A DNA stretch of 64,000 nt from Lamellibrachia satsuma (taxonomy: Eukaryota > Annelida > Polychaeta > Sabellida > Siboglinidae). The position numbers and the translations under genes are program-made. Location of the stretch: positions 4,206,501-4,270,500 of the forward strand of contig BSQZ01000028.1 in the NCBI GenBank assembly GCA_033239005.1. Direction: 5' to 3'. The stretch's first letter is position 1. Every line of letters starts with the position of its first letter. Positions 20,641 through 32,519 of the stretch are shown in pieces. The notes below the pieces were generated by a model, which worked only from the letters and a program-made list of their open reading frames with translations, ran no database searches and was not told where the DNA came from.

Positions 20641-23600
20641 TCTATTTAACAAGATTTAACAAGATTTGCCATCCAAGCCAAAGGCCCAGATGGCAAGTGG
20701 ACAAGGAAGCCATTGGCTTATCGAGAGTCCAACAATGTTCACCTACTTATAACCCGCCCTCCTGATATATGTGTCAACCTTGTTTTTAAACATATTCACG
20801 CTGCTAGCAGTTACACAATCTGTAGACAGTTTGTTCCATTCATTTATTGTCCTCTGTGAGAACGAGTGCTTCCTGATGTCCAATCTACATTGATCCTTTA
20901 CTAATTTTACCTCATGTCCTCTAGTTCTGCTATCCTTCTTGAGTGAGAAAAACATATTTCTATCAATATTTTCATACCCATTCAATATCTTAAAAACTTC
21001 AATCTGATCTCCTCTTAACCTCCTTGTCTCTAGAGTTGTTAAACCACATTCTTTCAGGCGTTCTTCATAACTAAGGTCTCTAAGTTCTGGAATCATTTTA
21101 GTTGCTCTCCTTTGTATGCGTTCAAGCGTATCTATATCCTTCTTACGATATGGTCTCCATGCTTGTATACAGTATTCTAAATGAGGTCTAACTATTGCTT
21201 TATATAGAGGTATAATTAACTTTTTTCCCTTGTATGTTATGTTTCTTCTAATCAATCCAAGAATTTGATTACCCTTTGAAGCTGCAATACCACACTGCTC
21301 TGAAACTTTCATATCAGCGCTTATTGTAACTCCTAAGTCCTTTTCTTTTACAGTAGTACCAAGAACAGTAGCTCCCATTTTATAGTTTACATTCAAGTTC
21401 CCATGTCCTGTATGTAGGCATTTACATTTCCCAAAATTGAACAGCATCTGCCATTTCTCAGACCATTTCACTAATCTGTTTAGATCGTTTTGTAAATGTT
21501 GTTTATCACCATCAGTATTAACCTTTCTAAACAGTTTTGTGTCGTCCGCAAATTTCAGTACGTTACTTGTTATACTCTCGTCCAAGTCACTGATATAAAT
21601 TAAGAATAATATAGGTCCTAATACTGATCCTTGAGGTACCCCACTCAAAACCGATTTCCAATTTGAAACTTCGCCATCTACTACAACTCGTTGTCTTCTG
21701 TCAGTCAGCCATTGTTCTATCCAGTCAGTTATGCTATCCCCGATACCATGGGCTTTTAATTTAAGTAGCAATCTTTGATGTGGCACTTTGTCAAAAGCTT
21801 TCTGAAAATCTAAGTAGATAATATCTACTGGCGATCCCTCGTCTATCCACTTAGTGATTTCTTCCAAAAAACATAACATATTTGTTAAGCATGACCTCGC
21901 TTTAAGGAATCCATGTTGAGATGAATTTAATAATTTATGCTTAACGAGGAAGTCCACCATATGGTCTTTAATTAACCTTTCTAATAATTTACAAATCACT
22001 GACGTTAAACTCACTGGTCTGTAATTCTCTGACTTATTTCTCGAACCCTTTTTAAATAATGGTATGATGTTTGCTTCTTTCCATTCAAACGGAACAACTC
22101 CCTCTTTTAATGACAAGTTGAATACTCTTGCAAGTGGTATACTGATTTGATCTACTGTTTCCATTAGTAATTTTGGAGGAATCCCATCCACTCCCGGTGA
22201 TTTGTTATCCTTCATTGCCTTTATTTTCCTAGCTACCAATTCTGGAGTTACAACTAACGGTCCTAAATAGTCAGATTTAGCCCCTGAAATTTAGCATCAG
22301 CAATTGGTAATGAACTAATATCTTCTTTTGTAAACACTGAACTGAAGTAACCATTTAGGTCTTCCGCCATTAAAAACCCCTGTGATATTATATTTCCAGC
22401 ACTGTCTTCTAGAGGTCCAACCTTGTCTTGTACGTTTTGTTTACTCCTGACATATGCATAAAAACTCTTGCTGTCAGTTTTTATGTTACATGCCAGTTTT
22501 TGCTCATAGCTTCTTTTAGATTGTCTGATTTCAGTTGTAGCTGCATTAAGTGCCTCTTTGTATTTTGCATAGTCTTCTTCCTTTCTGGTACGCCTATAAA
22601 CCCTCCACATAGTTTGTTTTAGCATTATTTTTCTAATTGCCTCTTTTGACAAGTGTTTCTTTCTACACCGTTTTCCTTGTTTTCGGAAGGAACAAATTTA
22701 TCAATGATACTCTCAATTTCATATTTTAGAATATTCCAACATTCAATAGCAGTCTTATTCATCAGCATGTTATTCCAATCTAGCTGTGCTAAGTATTTTC
22801 TCATATCTTTGTAGTTACCTTTGTGGAAGTTTCTCTTGTACGTTTTCTTATTTTTACTTTCTGATTTTACATTGATGTCAAAATGTATTTGATTATGGTC
22901 ACTATTACCCAATGGTTCAAATATTTTTACATTGTCCACTAATTCTTTTTGTGATGACAAAACTATATCTAATACATTTTCTCCCTGGTTGGTTCTAGTA
23001 CGTGCTGAGTAAGAAAGCTATCCTGGATTAAACATAGAAATTGTTGATCCTCAATCCCTGTGCTCTCTAGAGAATTCCATTGTATGTGTCCATGGTTAAA
23101 ATCTCCCATTATGATACATTCCCTTTACTAACTTCCTTTATAGCGTTTTTTATTTTTGTGTTGTCCTCTTCGTTTATGTTTGGACTTCGGTAAACTAATC
23201 CAATAGTTAATTTTGAATTTCCTGAAACAATTTTGCACCAAACAGCTTCATCGCAATCTGCTTCCCTTTCTAGTTTTATTTCATAAGCCTGAATAGATTC
23301 TTTAACATATAAAATAACTCCCCCGCCCCTTCTTCCTATTCGATCTTTCCTAAACATTACGTATCCTGTCAGTCCTAATTCAGCATCTGCTATATCTATG
23401 TTGGCCCATGATTCAGTTATACCAATTATGTGAGGGTCAATATCTTCTACCATAATGTTTAATTCGTTTTTCTTATTTACTATGCTCCTTGCATTTAAAC
23501 ATACGCATCTATAACCTTTTTCAGAGATGTTTTTCGGATGATTTGATATTGGTTTATCTGTGCTAGTGGCCTCTTGTTCTGCTTGAGACACCTCTAGGTA

Positions 23601-24715
23601 ACCCCCCTGCACTTCTAGTTTAAAGAATGTTTACTTCCAAAAATATTTGTCATTGTACCCAAGTCGCTATCTACTGCTGCTGAAAGTTTGTCCGCAAATA
23701 CTGCCGCCCCCTTTCCACTTAAATGAAGCCCATCCTTCATGTACATATCAGCCCTCCCAACAAAACTTCCCCATAAATCCACAAATCCAACTTCCTCTTC
23801 CCTACACAGCCTCTGGACTAACATGTTAATTGCCATCCCCCGACAATTTCGACATTTGTGACCCCTCCTGCCCATTACAGGTAAAATCCCTGACAGTATT
23901 ACCTGCTCAACCCGCGTCTGTTTTAGTGTTCTGACCAACTGCCTATATTTCCTAACTATGGCAGTTGTACCCTCCCTCTCTACGTTATTTGTCCCTACAT
24001 GTACTAAAACAGATCCACCCTTACCCGAGCCTACGATGTTTTTTACCCTCTCAGTTATCGCCTCTATTTTGGCTCCAGGCAAGCAGACCACCACATCATC
24101 TCCCTTGTTTAAGACTCTGTCGGTCTTCCTAACTATCGAATCCCCCACAAAAACCCTTGCTCTCTTCCTCACCCCCTCTATCACTGCTGCAGAATAACTC
24201 TTCCTTTCGATCCCCTCCATCACATTCTGTCCTGACCCCTTCCCTTCCGTCTCCCCCACTCCCTTCTCCTTCCCTCCTGTCTCCCCTACTCCCCTCTCCT
24301 TCACTCCGGTTGTTTTCCCTCCCGTCTCCCCCACTCCCTTCTCCTTCCCTCCTGTCTCCGCTACTCCCCTCTCCTTCACTCCGGTTGTCTTCCCTCCCGT
24401 CTCCCCCACTCCCTTCTCCTTCCCTCCTGTCTCCGCTACTCCCCTCTCCTTCACCCCGGTTGTCTTCCCTCCCGTCTCCCCCACTCCCTTCTCCTTCCCT
24501 CCTGTCTCCCCTACTCCCCTGTCCTTCACCCCGGTTGTCTTCCCTCCCGTTCCTTTCCTTCCAGTCTCCTTACGTCCTGTATCCCTATGACCTGTCACCT
24601 TCCCTCCTCTCAGCTTCCTCCCAGGCTGAGGTGAGCTCTCCCTAGCATCTCTTGTGTCTTTCCCCACTTTATCGTCTACTGTTCCCTCACCGGAACTACT
24701 GGCACAACTCCCCTA
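20641..24715 (-). mobile_element. CR1-like LINE, nearly full length, lightly frameshifted
   Basis: Read from 24715 downward: ORF1 (24667-23615), then ORF2 with the endonuclease (CLNARSIVNKKNELN, GITESW, RRGGGVILYV; 23612-22960), linker, and reverse transcriptase (22239-20743: KSPGVDGIPPKLL, NYRPVSLTSVICKLLE, YLDFQKAFDKVPH, GVPQGSVLGPILF, LKFADDTKLF, LEYCIQAWRPYRKKD). ORF2 is broken by single-base shifts near 23110, 22975 and 22250 but the 498-codon RT block is open. The 3' end has tandem copies of ATCTTGTTAA, as CR1 elements end in short repeats. Four other partial copies lie in this window. Confidence 0.92.
23615..24667 (-). CDS. CR1 ORF1 with SGNH/esterase domain and N-terminal repeats
   Basis: 350 codons without interruption. 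The N-terminal half is a Gly/Lys/Thr/Glu-rich tandem array with a 25-residue (75-bp) period, about four copies (GETGGKTTGVKERGV). The C-terminal half has the SGNH esterase blocks VFVGDSIVRK (nucleophile Ser), VLVHVGTNNV and MKDGLHLSGKG (Asp/His). An esterase in ORF1 is established for CR1-clade LINEs, where it is thought to aid membrane or RNP handling. There is no zinc knuckle. This ORF is intact although the partner ORF2 is broken. Confidence 0.85.
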   Translation of the reverse strand: MGKDTRDARESSPQPGRKLRGGKVTGHRDTGRKETGRKGTGGKTTGVKDRGVGETGGKEKGVGETGGKTTGVKERGVAETGGKEKGVGETGGKTTGVKERGVAETGGKEKGVGETGGKTTGVKERGVGETGGKEKGVGETEGKGSGQNVMEGIERKSYSAAVIEGVRKRARVFVGDSIVRKTDRVLNKGDDVVVCLPGAKIEAITERVKNIVGSGKGGSVLVHVGTNNVEREGTTAIVRKYRQLVRTLKQTRVEQVILSGILPVMGRRGHKCRNCRGMAINMLVQRLCREEEVGFVDLWGSFVGRADMYMKDGLHLSGKGAAVFADKLSAAVDSDLGTMTNIFGSKHSLN

Positions 24716-25470
24716 TTACATCTTCTGATGCAAATTTACAAAATATCAGCTTTGTTTGCATGTTATTCCAACTGCTAGTAATTGTAAACAATGTATAGAC
24801 AATGATCAGGGTGATATTACAGAAATGAGGCGTATATCAAGGGATCGGTATCATGCGTACCACTAAGATGGCTGAGGCCATTAGTGAGAATAGATCCCGT
24901 GACCTATGGTCTTAGGTACACCGTATAAAGGGCAGAAATAAATTCCTGCCTTCTAGTGTAGATGGTGTGGTGGGCGATGATGAAATAGCTCAACTTTTTT
25001 TCTGATAAATATAATCACCTCTACAACAGTGTGTCATACGATGTTGACGAAATGAATATTATAGGTGCGAAGATTAACATGCAGATCAAGGAACATGGTG
25101 TATATAATATATCAGTTGAGGATGTTATTGAAGGGTCCAGCGACTGAAGCTGGGTAAGTCGGATGGTGAAGAGGGTCTAAATTCTGATCATATCATACAC
25201 GGTCCGAGAATACTCTATGTGCTGTTAACATTAGTCTTTCATAGTACGTTGGTTCATGGGTATAGCCCTGACTTTGTGTTAGTGGGAACCGTGGTCCCTA
25301 TACCAAAGGACAAGAGTTAACATGTACATTAGAAAATTCTAGAGCTATTACTCTTAGTAACATTGTTGCCCAATTGTTTGATGTTATTATACTATCTAAG
25401 GAATAACGTGCGCTTGTAACATCGCATTTACAATATGGATTTAAATAAAATATGTCCACTACTCATTGCA
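24716..25470 (+). pseudogene. Split LINE, 5' part (endonuclease end to RT fingers)
   Basis: Plus-strand frames contain MRRISRDRYH, ENRSRDLWS, RIKGRNKFLPSSVDGVVGDDEIAQLFSD-type linker, GLNSDHIIHG, VGTVVPIPKDKS and, at 25427-25443, QYGFK, where the sequence is interrupted. Stops and shifts show it was already decaying. The rest of the same element resumes at 28752. Confidence 0.85.
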
Positions 25471-28400
25471 TCTGCTCTGAGGATAACAACCTTGTCGCGG
25501 TGGAGTAGCTTGTGTGCTTCAGTGATCCTGAGAGCTATGCCGGCTGGGATACGTGTATCCCTAGTAGGTTTAACCATGCCGGACTGGTCGAGGGTGAGAT
25601 TCCAGACTAAGAGTGATCCCTCGTCCTCCAGGTTGGGGGTTGGGCGGCAGGCTAACAACCTGCTCCCGTAAAAAACAACAGATGTTACAGAAACATGTAC
25701 AAGAAATCCAGCCTTTCTGATGGGTGATATTGGCGCTCGTTCTTCGACAGAGGATAGCATGAATGGTGATCGCCAAAGCCGTAAGGAAGCTAACACCAAG
25801 ATAGAGCCGTTAGTACATCCACGAAAACAGATCAAGGTTGCGTGTTGGAATGTGAGGACGATGAACGCAGATGGTAAAACTGAGCAAATTGTAGATGAAA
25901 TGAATAACTATGGCATAGACATACTGGGAATCAGCGAGAGTAGGTGGACTGGAATAGGAAAAGTCAGACTAGAAGGAGGGGAGACCGTGTTGTATTCTGG
26001 GGTAGAAACCAGACACGAGTTTGGTGTTGGGATAATAATATCTAAGAAGAACAGGAACACACTTCTCGAATGGCATCCAGTGAACGAACGAATTATTACT
26101 GCTAGATTCTTTTCAAAACACATAAAGATGACTGTAGTGCAATGCTACGCGCCCACAAACGATGCAAGTGATGTGGATAAGGAGCACTTCTACGAAGTTT
26201 TGCACGGCATAACAACAGCAGTACCGAAACATGACATGCTTGTGGTCCTAGGAGACATGAATGCAAAAATAGGAGCGGACAATAAAGGCTATGAAAACGT
26301 GATGGGAACAAACGGATGTGGAGAGATGAATGAAAATGGATTCCTATTCGCAGAGTTTTGTCAAACACAGAATCTTGTAATCGGTGGCAGTATATTTCCG
26401 CACAAGAGCATCCACAAGTTAACGTGGATGTCACCAAATGGAGTTACCAAGAACCAAATTGATCATATCACAATTGATAGAAGATTCAGAAGATCATTGA
26501 AAGACGTAAAAGTAAGGAGAGGAGCACAGGTAGGCAGTGATCACGAACTTGTAGTAGCTAATATCCAACTTAAGCTGTGTAGACAGTCGGTGGAGAAGGG
26601 CGGTGGAAAGCGGTATGATGTTGATAAGCTTCGAGTGTATGAAACTGCTCAAGAATTCAAGATTGCACTGAGTAATAGGTTCCAGGTGTTGGAACACACT
26701 GAAAGAGTAGAAGATTGTTGGTCAGGGGTGAAGGAAGCTATTTGTGGTGCTAGCGAAGAAGTTCTTGGATTCAGAACGCATGCACAACCGGGATGGATGA
26801 CAGGAAGAAGCCTGGAAAAAGTAAGCGAGCGGAAAGCAATCAAGGACAAAATCAACGCTACCAAGTCGGAAAGACTAAAGACAATACTAAAGAACAAGTA
26901 TATAGCCAAAGACAAAGAAGTTAAAAATAGTGTCCGTGCAGACAAAAGGACGTATATGGATGACCTTGCAAAACAAGCAGAGCATGCTGCAAACAGAGTT
27001 GAACAAAGAACGCTGTTTACACTGACCAAGAAAATAACTAATGAAAGCTGCAGAAAAAGTACACCGGTCAAGAACAAAGGTGGAGAAGTAATAACATCAG
27101 AAGCAGACCAGATAGAGAGATGGAGAGAACACTTCTCTGAGGTTCTGAACTCAGAGGCACCTGACGATCCTGTTGATGTTCCAAACAATGAATTATTCGA
27201 CATAGACATTGACACTAATCCGCCTAATATAAAAGAAATTGAAAAAAGTATAAAAGCGTTGGGAAACAGTAAATCACCAGGAGTTGATAACATACAGGCT
27301 GAAATGTTGAAAACACAGAGTAATATGGTAGCACGAAAACTTGAGGAAGTGTTCAAATTAATTTGGAAGAATGAAGAAATACCTGAAGAATGGCAGAAAG
27401 GAGTCATCATTAAATTGCCTAAAAAAGGTGACATGGAGAACTGTAATAACTGGAGAGGTGTTACGTTGTTGTCAGTTCCCAGCAAGGTGCTGGGAAGGGT
27501 GATTATAGTCAGGATAAGAGATGCGCTCGATAACAAACTGAGGAAAGAACAAGCAGGTTTCAGAAGGGGGAAAGGATGTATGCAGCAAATTTTCATATTA
27601 AGGAATATCATCGACCAGTGCCTCGAATGGAATAGCCCACTCTTCATCAACTATGTGGATTTTAGGAAAGCCTTTGATAGTATTCACAGAGAGAGTTTAT
27701 GGAGAATTATGAAATACTATGGAATTCCATCCAAAATTATCAATCTTGTGAAAATGTCTTACAAAAACTTCAGATGTGCAGTTGAGCATGGAGGCAAATT
27801 GTCAAAATGGTTTCCTGTGGTGTCGGGAGTGAGGCAAGGATGTGTGATGTCAGGGTTTTTGTTTGTATTGGTGATAGACCGGAAAACAACTAGAAGGAAA
27901 AGAGGAATTCAATGGGGATTAGATACGATGGAGGACCTAGATTTTGCAGACGATTTAGCACTGTTATCAACATCAAGAAGAAACTTACAGCAGAAGACAA
28001 ACGAGCTAGAAGTGCATGCAAAGAGAACTGGACTACACATAAACACAGCCAAAACGAAAGTGATGAAGATCAAGACTGATGATAACCAACCAATAGTAAT
28101 AGGCATAGACAATGTAGAGACTGTTGATAGTTTCACTTATCTAGGCTCAGTTATGGATGCAGACAAAGGTTCAACAGCAGATATAAGCGCACGCATAAAG
28201 AAAGCGAGAGCAGCCTATTATAAACTGAGGAAAGTGTGGGCATCAGGCCAATACAGAAGGAAAACGAAACTCAGAATCTACAAGAGCAATGTGATGTCAG
28301 TTCTACTATACGGAGCAGAATGCTGGAAGGTAAACCAAAATGATGGACAAAGGCTCAATACATTTCACAATAGATGTTTACGTCGAATTCTACATATATT

Positions 28401-28741
28401 CTGGCCAAAACAAATTTCAAACGAAAAACTGTATGAAGAGGTAGAAATAAGCAGGATAACAGACATCATCAAGGCTAGAAGATGGAGTTTTATTGGCCAT
28501 ATCCTTCGATTTGAAAATACAAATGACTGCCGTATAGTGATGAATTGGACACCTGTGGGAAAGAGAGCGATCGGAAGACCAAAAGAGACATGGCGGAGAA
28601 TGGCGGAAAAAGAACGAGATGGGTTTGGGTGGACATCATGGGCAGAGGCGGCACAGAGGGCGGCTGACAGGGCGGAATGGCGGACTTTTGTACATGCCCT
28701 ATGCGACACATGGCGCCCAAGGGATCCGTAAGCCGTAAGTA
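25471..28741 (+). mobile_element. RTE-like LINE (CFDP2-type endonuclease), nearly intact
   Basis: The insert has a 249-bp 5' leader, one long ORF and a very short 3' end (GTAAGCCGTAAGTA) before the duplicated target. Such short simple 3' tails suit RTE-type elements. Structure, orientation and clean target duplication indicate a comparatively recent insertion into an older LINE. Confidence 0.9.
25720..28731 (+). CDS. Endonuclease-reverse transcriptase polyprotein of the RTE-like LINE
   Basis: 1003 codons, no stop. Residues about 30-280 form an apurinic-type endonuclease: KVACWNVRTMN, GISESRWTG, VQCYAPTND, LGDMNAKIG, NQIDHITIDRR and GSDHELVVANI. RT follows at about 510-780: NSKSPGVDNIQAEML, NWRGVTLLSV, QAGFRRGKGC, YVDFRKAFDSIHR, SGVRQGCVMSGFLF, FADDLALLS. 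The C-terminal region (YGAECWKVN, RRILHIFWPKQISNEKLY, RWSFIGHILR) ends WRTFVHALCDTWRPRDP. Between the QGC block and FADD the text VIDRKTTRRKRG looks a few residues short of relatives, so activity is not certain. ATG at 25720 is the first in frame. The clade call RTE rests on the CFDP2-like endonuclease and short tail. Confidence 0.92.
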   Translation: MGDIGARSSTEDSMNGDRQSRKEANTKIEPLVHPRKQIKVACWNVRTMNADGKTEQIVDEMNNYGIDILGISESRWTGIGKVRLEGGETVLYSGVETRHEFGVGIIISKKNRNTLLEWHPVNERIITARFFSKHIKMTVVQCYAPTNDASDVDKEHFYEVLHGITTAVPKHDMLVVLGDMNAKIGADNKGYENVMGTNGCGEMNENGFLFAEFCQTQNLVIGGSIFPHKSIHKLTWMSPNGVTKNQIDHITIDRRFRRSLKDVKVRRGAQVGSDHELVVANIQLKLCRQSVEKGGGKRYDVDKLRVYETAQEFKIALSNRFQVLEHTERVEDCWSGVKEAICGASEEVLGFRTHAQPGWMTGRSLEKVSERKAIKDKINATKSERLKTILKNKYIAKDKEVKNSVRADKRTYMDDLAKQAEHAANRVEQRTLFTLTKKITNESCRKSTPVKNKGGEVITSEADQIERWREHFSEVLNSEAPDDPVDVPNNELFDIDIDTNPPNIKEIEKSIKALGNSKSPGVDNIQAEMLKTQSNMVARKLEEVFKLIWKNEEIPEEWQKGVIIKLPKKGDMENCNNWRGVTLLSVPSKVLGRVIIVRIRDALDNKLRKEQAGFRRGKGCMQQIFILRNIIDQCLEWNSPLFINYVDFRKAFDSIHRESLWRIMKYYGIPSKIINLVKMSYKNFRCAVEHGGKLSKWFPVVSGVRQGCVMSGFLFVLVIDRKTTRRKRGIQWGLDTMEDLDFADDLALLSTSRRNLQQKTNELEVHAKRTGLHINTAKTKVMKIKTDDNQPIVIGIDNVETVDSFTYLGSVMDADKGSTADISARIKKARAAYYKLRKVWASGQYRRKTKLRIYKSNVMSVLLYGAECWKVNQNDGQRLNTFHNRCLRRILHIFWPKQISNEKLYEEVEISRITDIIKARRWSFIGHILRFENTNDCRIVMNWTPVGKRAIGRPKETWRRMAEKERDGFGWTSWAEAAQRAADRAEWRTFVHALCDTWRPRDP

Positions 28742-28751
28742 ACTCATTGCA

Positions 28752-30015
28752 CAAGTTATGATGGAGACAATCAGTCACTACAACGCTAATGGTAGTAATG
28801 TGCATGCACTCATGTTAGATAACAGCAAAGCTTTGGACATAGTCAACTATTGTAAGCTTTTTAGAGTACTACTAAAGCGTCAGGTGTCACCTCTGGTGTT
28901 AAGATTGCTGCTGTATATGTACACTAAATAAACACTTCAAGTGAGATGGGGCTGTAGTATCTCGTCCCAGTTTACCGCCTGTAATGGAGTCAAGCAGGGA
29001 GCAATCTTCTCTCCTATTATTTTCTCTGTATATATGGATGGATTATTTGAAAAGTTAGAGAAGAGTGGTGTGGGATGTCACATGGGCAGCCACTATACGG
29101 ATTTATACGGATGGCATAGGATATGCAGATGACTTGACCCTGCTAACACCTACAAGGTCTGGACTCAAGGTATTAATCGAGATATGTGAACAATATGCAG
29201 ACGATTACTGTGTAAAGTTTAATAGTGCGAAGAGTGTGTATATTGTGTTTAGAGGTCGGAGTTGTAAAAAGATAACACAACATTTGTTTTTAATGGCACC
29301 GAGTTACAGTGTGTTTAGGATGCTGTACATCTGGGCCACCATGTATCCACTATTGGTAAGGATAGCCTAGTAGCCGAGTGCATTGCAAAATTCTGGAGAG
29401 GGTATAACATGTTCATGGGTGATTTTGGTCACATAAAGACTGCTGTAAAGTGCAAGTTATTCAAACAATACTGCTGCTCTTACTACGGAGCTCCACTATG
29501 GGATATGCAAAGTAAAATTGTTGGCAATGTATGTATCGGATGGCGCAAGGCACTCAGACAGTTGTGGGGACTGGCACCTCTTACACACGGCGATGTTGTC
29601 TTGATGTTATCTGATCGTGTGTCACTATTGGTCAGCCTAAAGCAAGGGTTCGTGAAGTTTATTCATAAGGCTCTAAACAACAAGTCGCCAGTGATAAGCA
29701 ATGCTGCTAAATTATCAATTCAAAATCCATGGTAGAATTGTAGTGGTAACTACTGTCATATACGTTATGAATACAACATGCATGAGAACGTGTTTGCTAG
29801 TGTTATTGGCCGCGTGTGGTAGGCGGGCATGTCCGACGAAAGGATATCTAATGTGAGTGTTTTAGCTGCCATGATAGAAATTAGAATCTTAAAACATGCG
29901 ATATTTTTAGCTATGATGATGTTAATGATGTCATTACTGAAATTACTGTATTTTAAATATCGTACAATTGCCATTTTTAATGTGCGAATAAATATTTTAT
30001 TTTTGAATGGTTGAG
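28752..30015 (+). pseudogene. Split LINE, 3' part (RT palm to 3'UTR)
   Basis: Continues the element interrupted at 25470: METISHYNANGSNVH, LDNSKALD, GVKQGAIFSPIIFSVYMDGL, then GYADDLTLLTPTRSGLKVL (29115-29170), NSAKSVYIVFRG and a tail block (CKLFKQYCCSYYGAPLWD, WRKALRQLWGL) to about 29735. The 3' non-coding end runs to an AATAAA near 29988. Frameshifts at 29080-29110 and elsewhere make it inactive. The RT resembles the minus-strand LINE at 7.3-9.8 kb. Confidence 0.85.
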
Positions 30016-32519
30016 CCGTTATTCAAACAACATGAAAAGACCAGTAGGCTGATAATTTGATGCACTCAGAAATGTCTGCTCAATGAAACAATGCAGGAGT
30101 AGCAAGATTATTTGTTGTTGAGATGCCCCTTTGGGGTGGCTATGGCTTCACACATTCCTAGCACACACAAAGGACATGGTTTCAGGTATGTGCAGGCAGG
30201 CAACACGTTATCTTAGTCTTAGAGCAGGAGCAGTTTTTTTTCAAATTGCCAATTGCCACATGGTAACATTGCCACACAGACCTTTTTTGTTCAAATTTTG
30301 ACAAATAATCTTACCTCAGGTCTTCAAAAGGTGTACAAATGTATGTTTAGCTAGTACTACAAAAACTGAGTTCATAGCATAGCCATAGGCAATTCTAGGG
30401 TTCACAGACCCATCAAAAATAGTTGACATTCAGCGATAGTCATAACTACCCAGTAATAGTAATAGATATCCTGGTAATAGTATTACATTATAATTAATTA
30501 ATGTAATAGTAATATAAACAGTAAGAAGTAATAGTAATAGATTGTCTGTAATAGAACCAATGCCTGATGAACACTTGCATTTCTAAATGGACAAAATGCT
30601 TTTATGATCATATATTATCACTTTATTTCGTCTTTTCGAATCGACTGCGAAGATTGACTTCACGCAATGTGTCATGTACATGTGTACATATTAGCGTATA
30701 TGGTGACGTCATTTTATCAACACAAGTTTTCGTCTTCTTCCGAATATGACATTAATCTCACCTAGTTCAGTAGTTGAGGACTGATAAGTGATACGTAGGT
30801 AGGCACGTCAAACGAATCCATTTGTAACCTTGTTGCCGTTTCGCATCTGCGCCAATTTTAAGTAGGTAATTTTTACCATTAAAAACGATATAAATTACAA
30901 ACATGTATATATTATTTAAAAGCTAATGAACTATTCTTTCACCACATGTTACCTTTTAAATAATAACTCGAGTAGTTTTTGCACACGGTCGCTTTGAAAT
31001 AGACAAAACAAACATGTTTGTTAACGCGCGTTGCCGCTGCCATGTTTATGCTAATGAAGCACGTCACACTTTGACCTAGTTAAGGCGGTAAAAGTGCGCG
31101 GGTTTAAAATATATTTGCATGTGAGAGCTCTATACTTACACTTACATTTACAAATAATGAGCATTTGTAAGGTTAGAGATAAGCCTTGTATAGTTTGCCC
31201 ATATCTAAACCCAGTTTTTATCTATTCTATTTTTTAATGTTAGTAGAGGGTGCAGATATAATATCGTTGGACAAAGAATGTTATACATCCACCACTCTGT
31301 GACTGAAAAATCGGCGTCTGCATAGCCGTAGGCCATGGGGGCATAGCTTCAAACATTGTTGTTTGTTTAATTTTTTTACTGTGACCTCTGAGGTTATTTA
31401 GATTAATGTGACAATTTTTTTGATATTTGATCATGGGAAAATACATTTGCCATACTGTAATGACTGCATGCGTGTGTCTGCTAGCGCACTTTAGCGCCAG
31501 CAATGTTAAAATGAATTAGGACTACCTTGTATTATCGCTCACCCGGAAGCGATTTGTAAAATACCTTTTGCCATGCATTACTTGTCCTTTAATGTGGAAT
31601 ACACTTGATATAGACTGCCGTTTGCAACACTTAATGTGATCATTAATAAGTTGATTTTATTAATATTTCCATGACAACATTTCATAAAAAATAAGTTAAT
31701 GAAAAATAATTGTGTTGGGGCCCTTGTGCACGTGCACTTCCAAAAAAAGAAGTTGGCCCTACAGTACTAGAAAAGGCTCCAGTAGCAATCATAGGCATGT
31801 ACACAACAATGTGTACTTATTGAGTTAGACATACAATCTCGTACAAATGTACCTCACTCCAAAACTGTTTATCGATGTTCAAGTTGATGAAACATAAGTG
31901 TCACAAATATGACCAATGGATATCACCAATTTAATGGTTTTAGAAAAACTCAGGTTAGAAGGTGAATTAGAAACAGTGGCCTGGCTTGAAAGTCAGCAAC
32001 GCCAGGAGGGAGTGACAAGCTAACGAGAAGAGCATCTCACTTTCGACTTTAGCAATGCCAGAACATGTTAAAATCCTTTAAAAAAACAGTAATTAATAAA
32101 TTGCTCTTAGACAGATACCTGGATGATGTTTCAAGATACATGAAAGCGACAAGGTGCAGACAATATATCACTTAGAATGGCTCAAGTATAGCTAAACATT
32201 GATTGAAATACATGTCAACTCAGTTAAAACGTAGCAATATAATTGGTTGTTTAAAATGACACATAAACGTTCGGAATCACAATTTTGGAGGATTTTCTTC
32301 ATATTTTAATGTAGCGTATGACAATGATGAAACGGTCGTCTACACGTACCAGTTACTGGAGGACCAAGCAAAAAAACGCCTGGAAGTTCTGACAGTTTAG
32401 AGATAACACATTGTATTTTTGTAAGTATGCCTTCAATATGAAACATGTTGCAGTTAAATATAAAATCAGTGACATACAACATAAATTATCTGTTCAGTTC
32501 AAGTTATGCATATTGGAAT
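30016..32519. other. Intergenic, no gene recognised
   Basis: AT-rich with stops in all frames. A TAATAG-rich block lies at 30445-30560. A short GC-richer patch occurs near 31020-31100. No RNA gene or coding domain is supported. Confidence 0.5.

Larger units (their letters stand above)
25461..28751. repeat. 10-bp target-site duplication flanking the inner LINE
   Basis: actcattgca occurs at 25461-25470 and again at 28742-28751, bracketing the RTE-like element. Removing the insert plus one copy rejoins the outer LINE between its QYGFK block and VMMETISHYNANGSNVH. Confidence 0.92.

Noticed and set aside
24157..24645. 162-codon Pro/Ser/Leu-rich plus-strand frame
   Set aside because: Antisense to the repeat region of CR1 ORF1, which has the esterase domain on the minus strand.
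26649..27650. 333-codon minus-strand frame
   Set aside because: Antisense to the RTE-like RT ORF and hydrophobic only because of the reversed codons.
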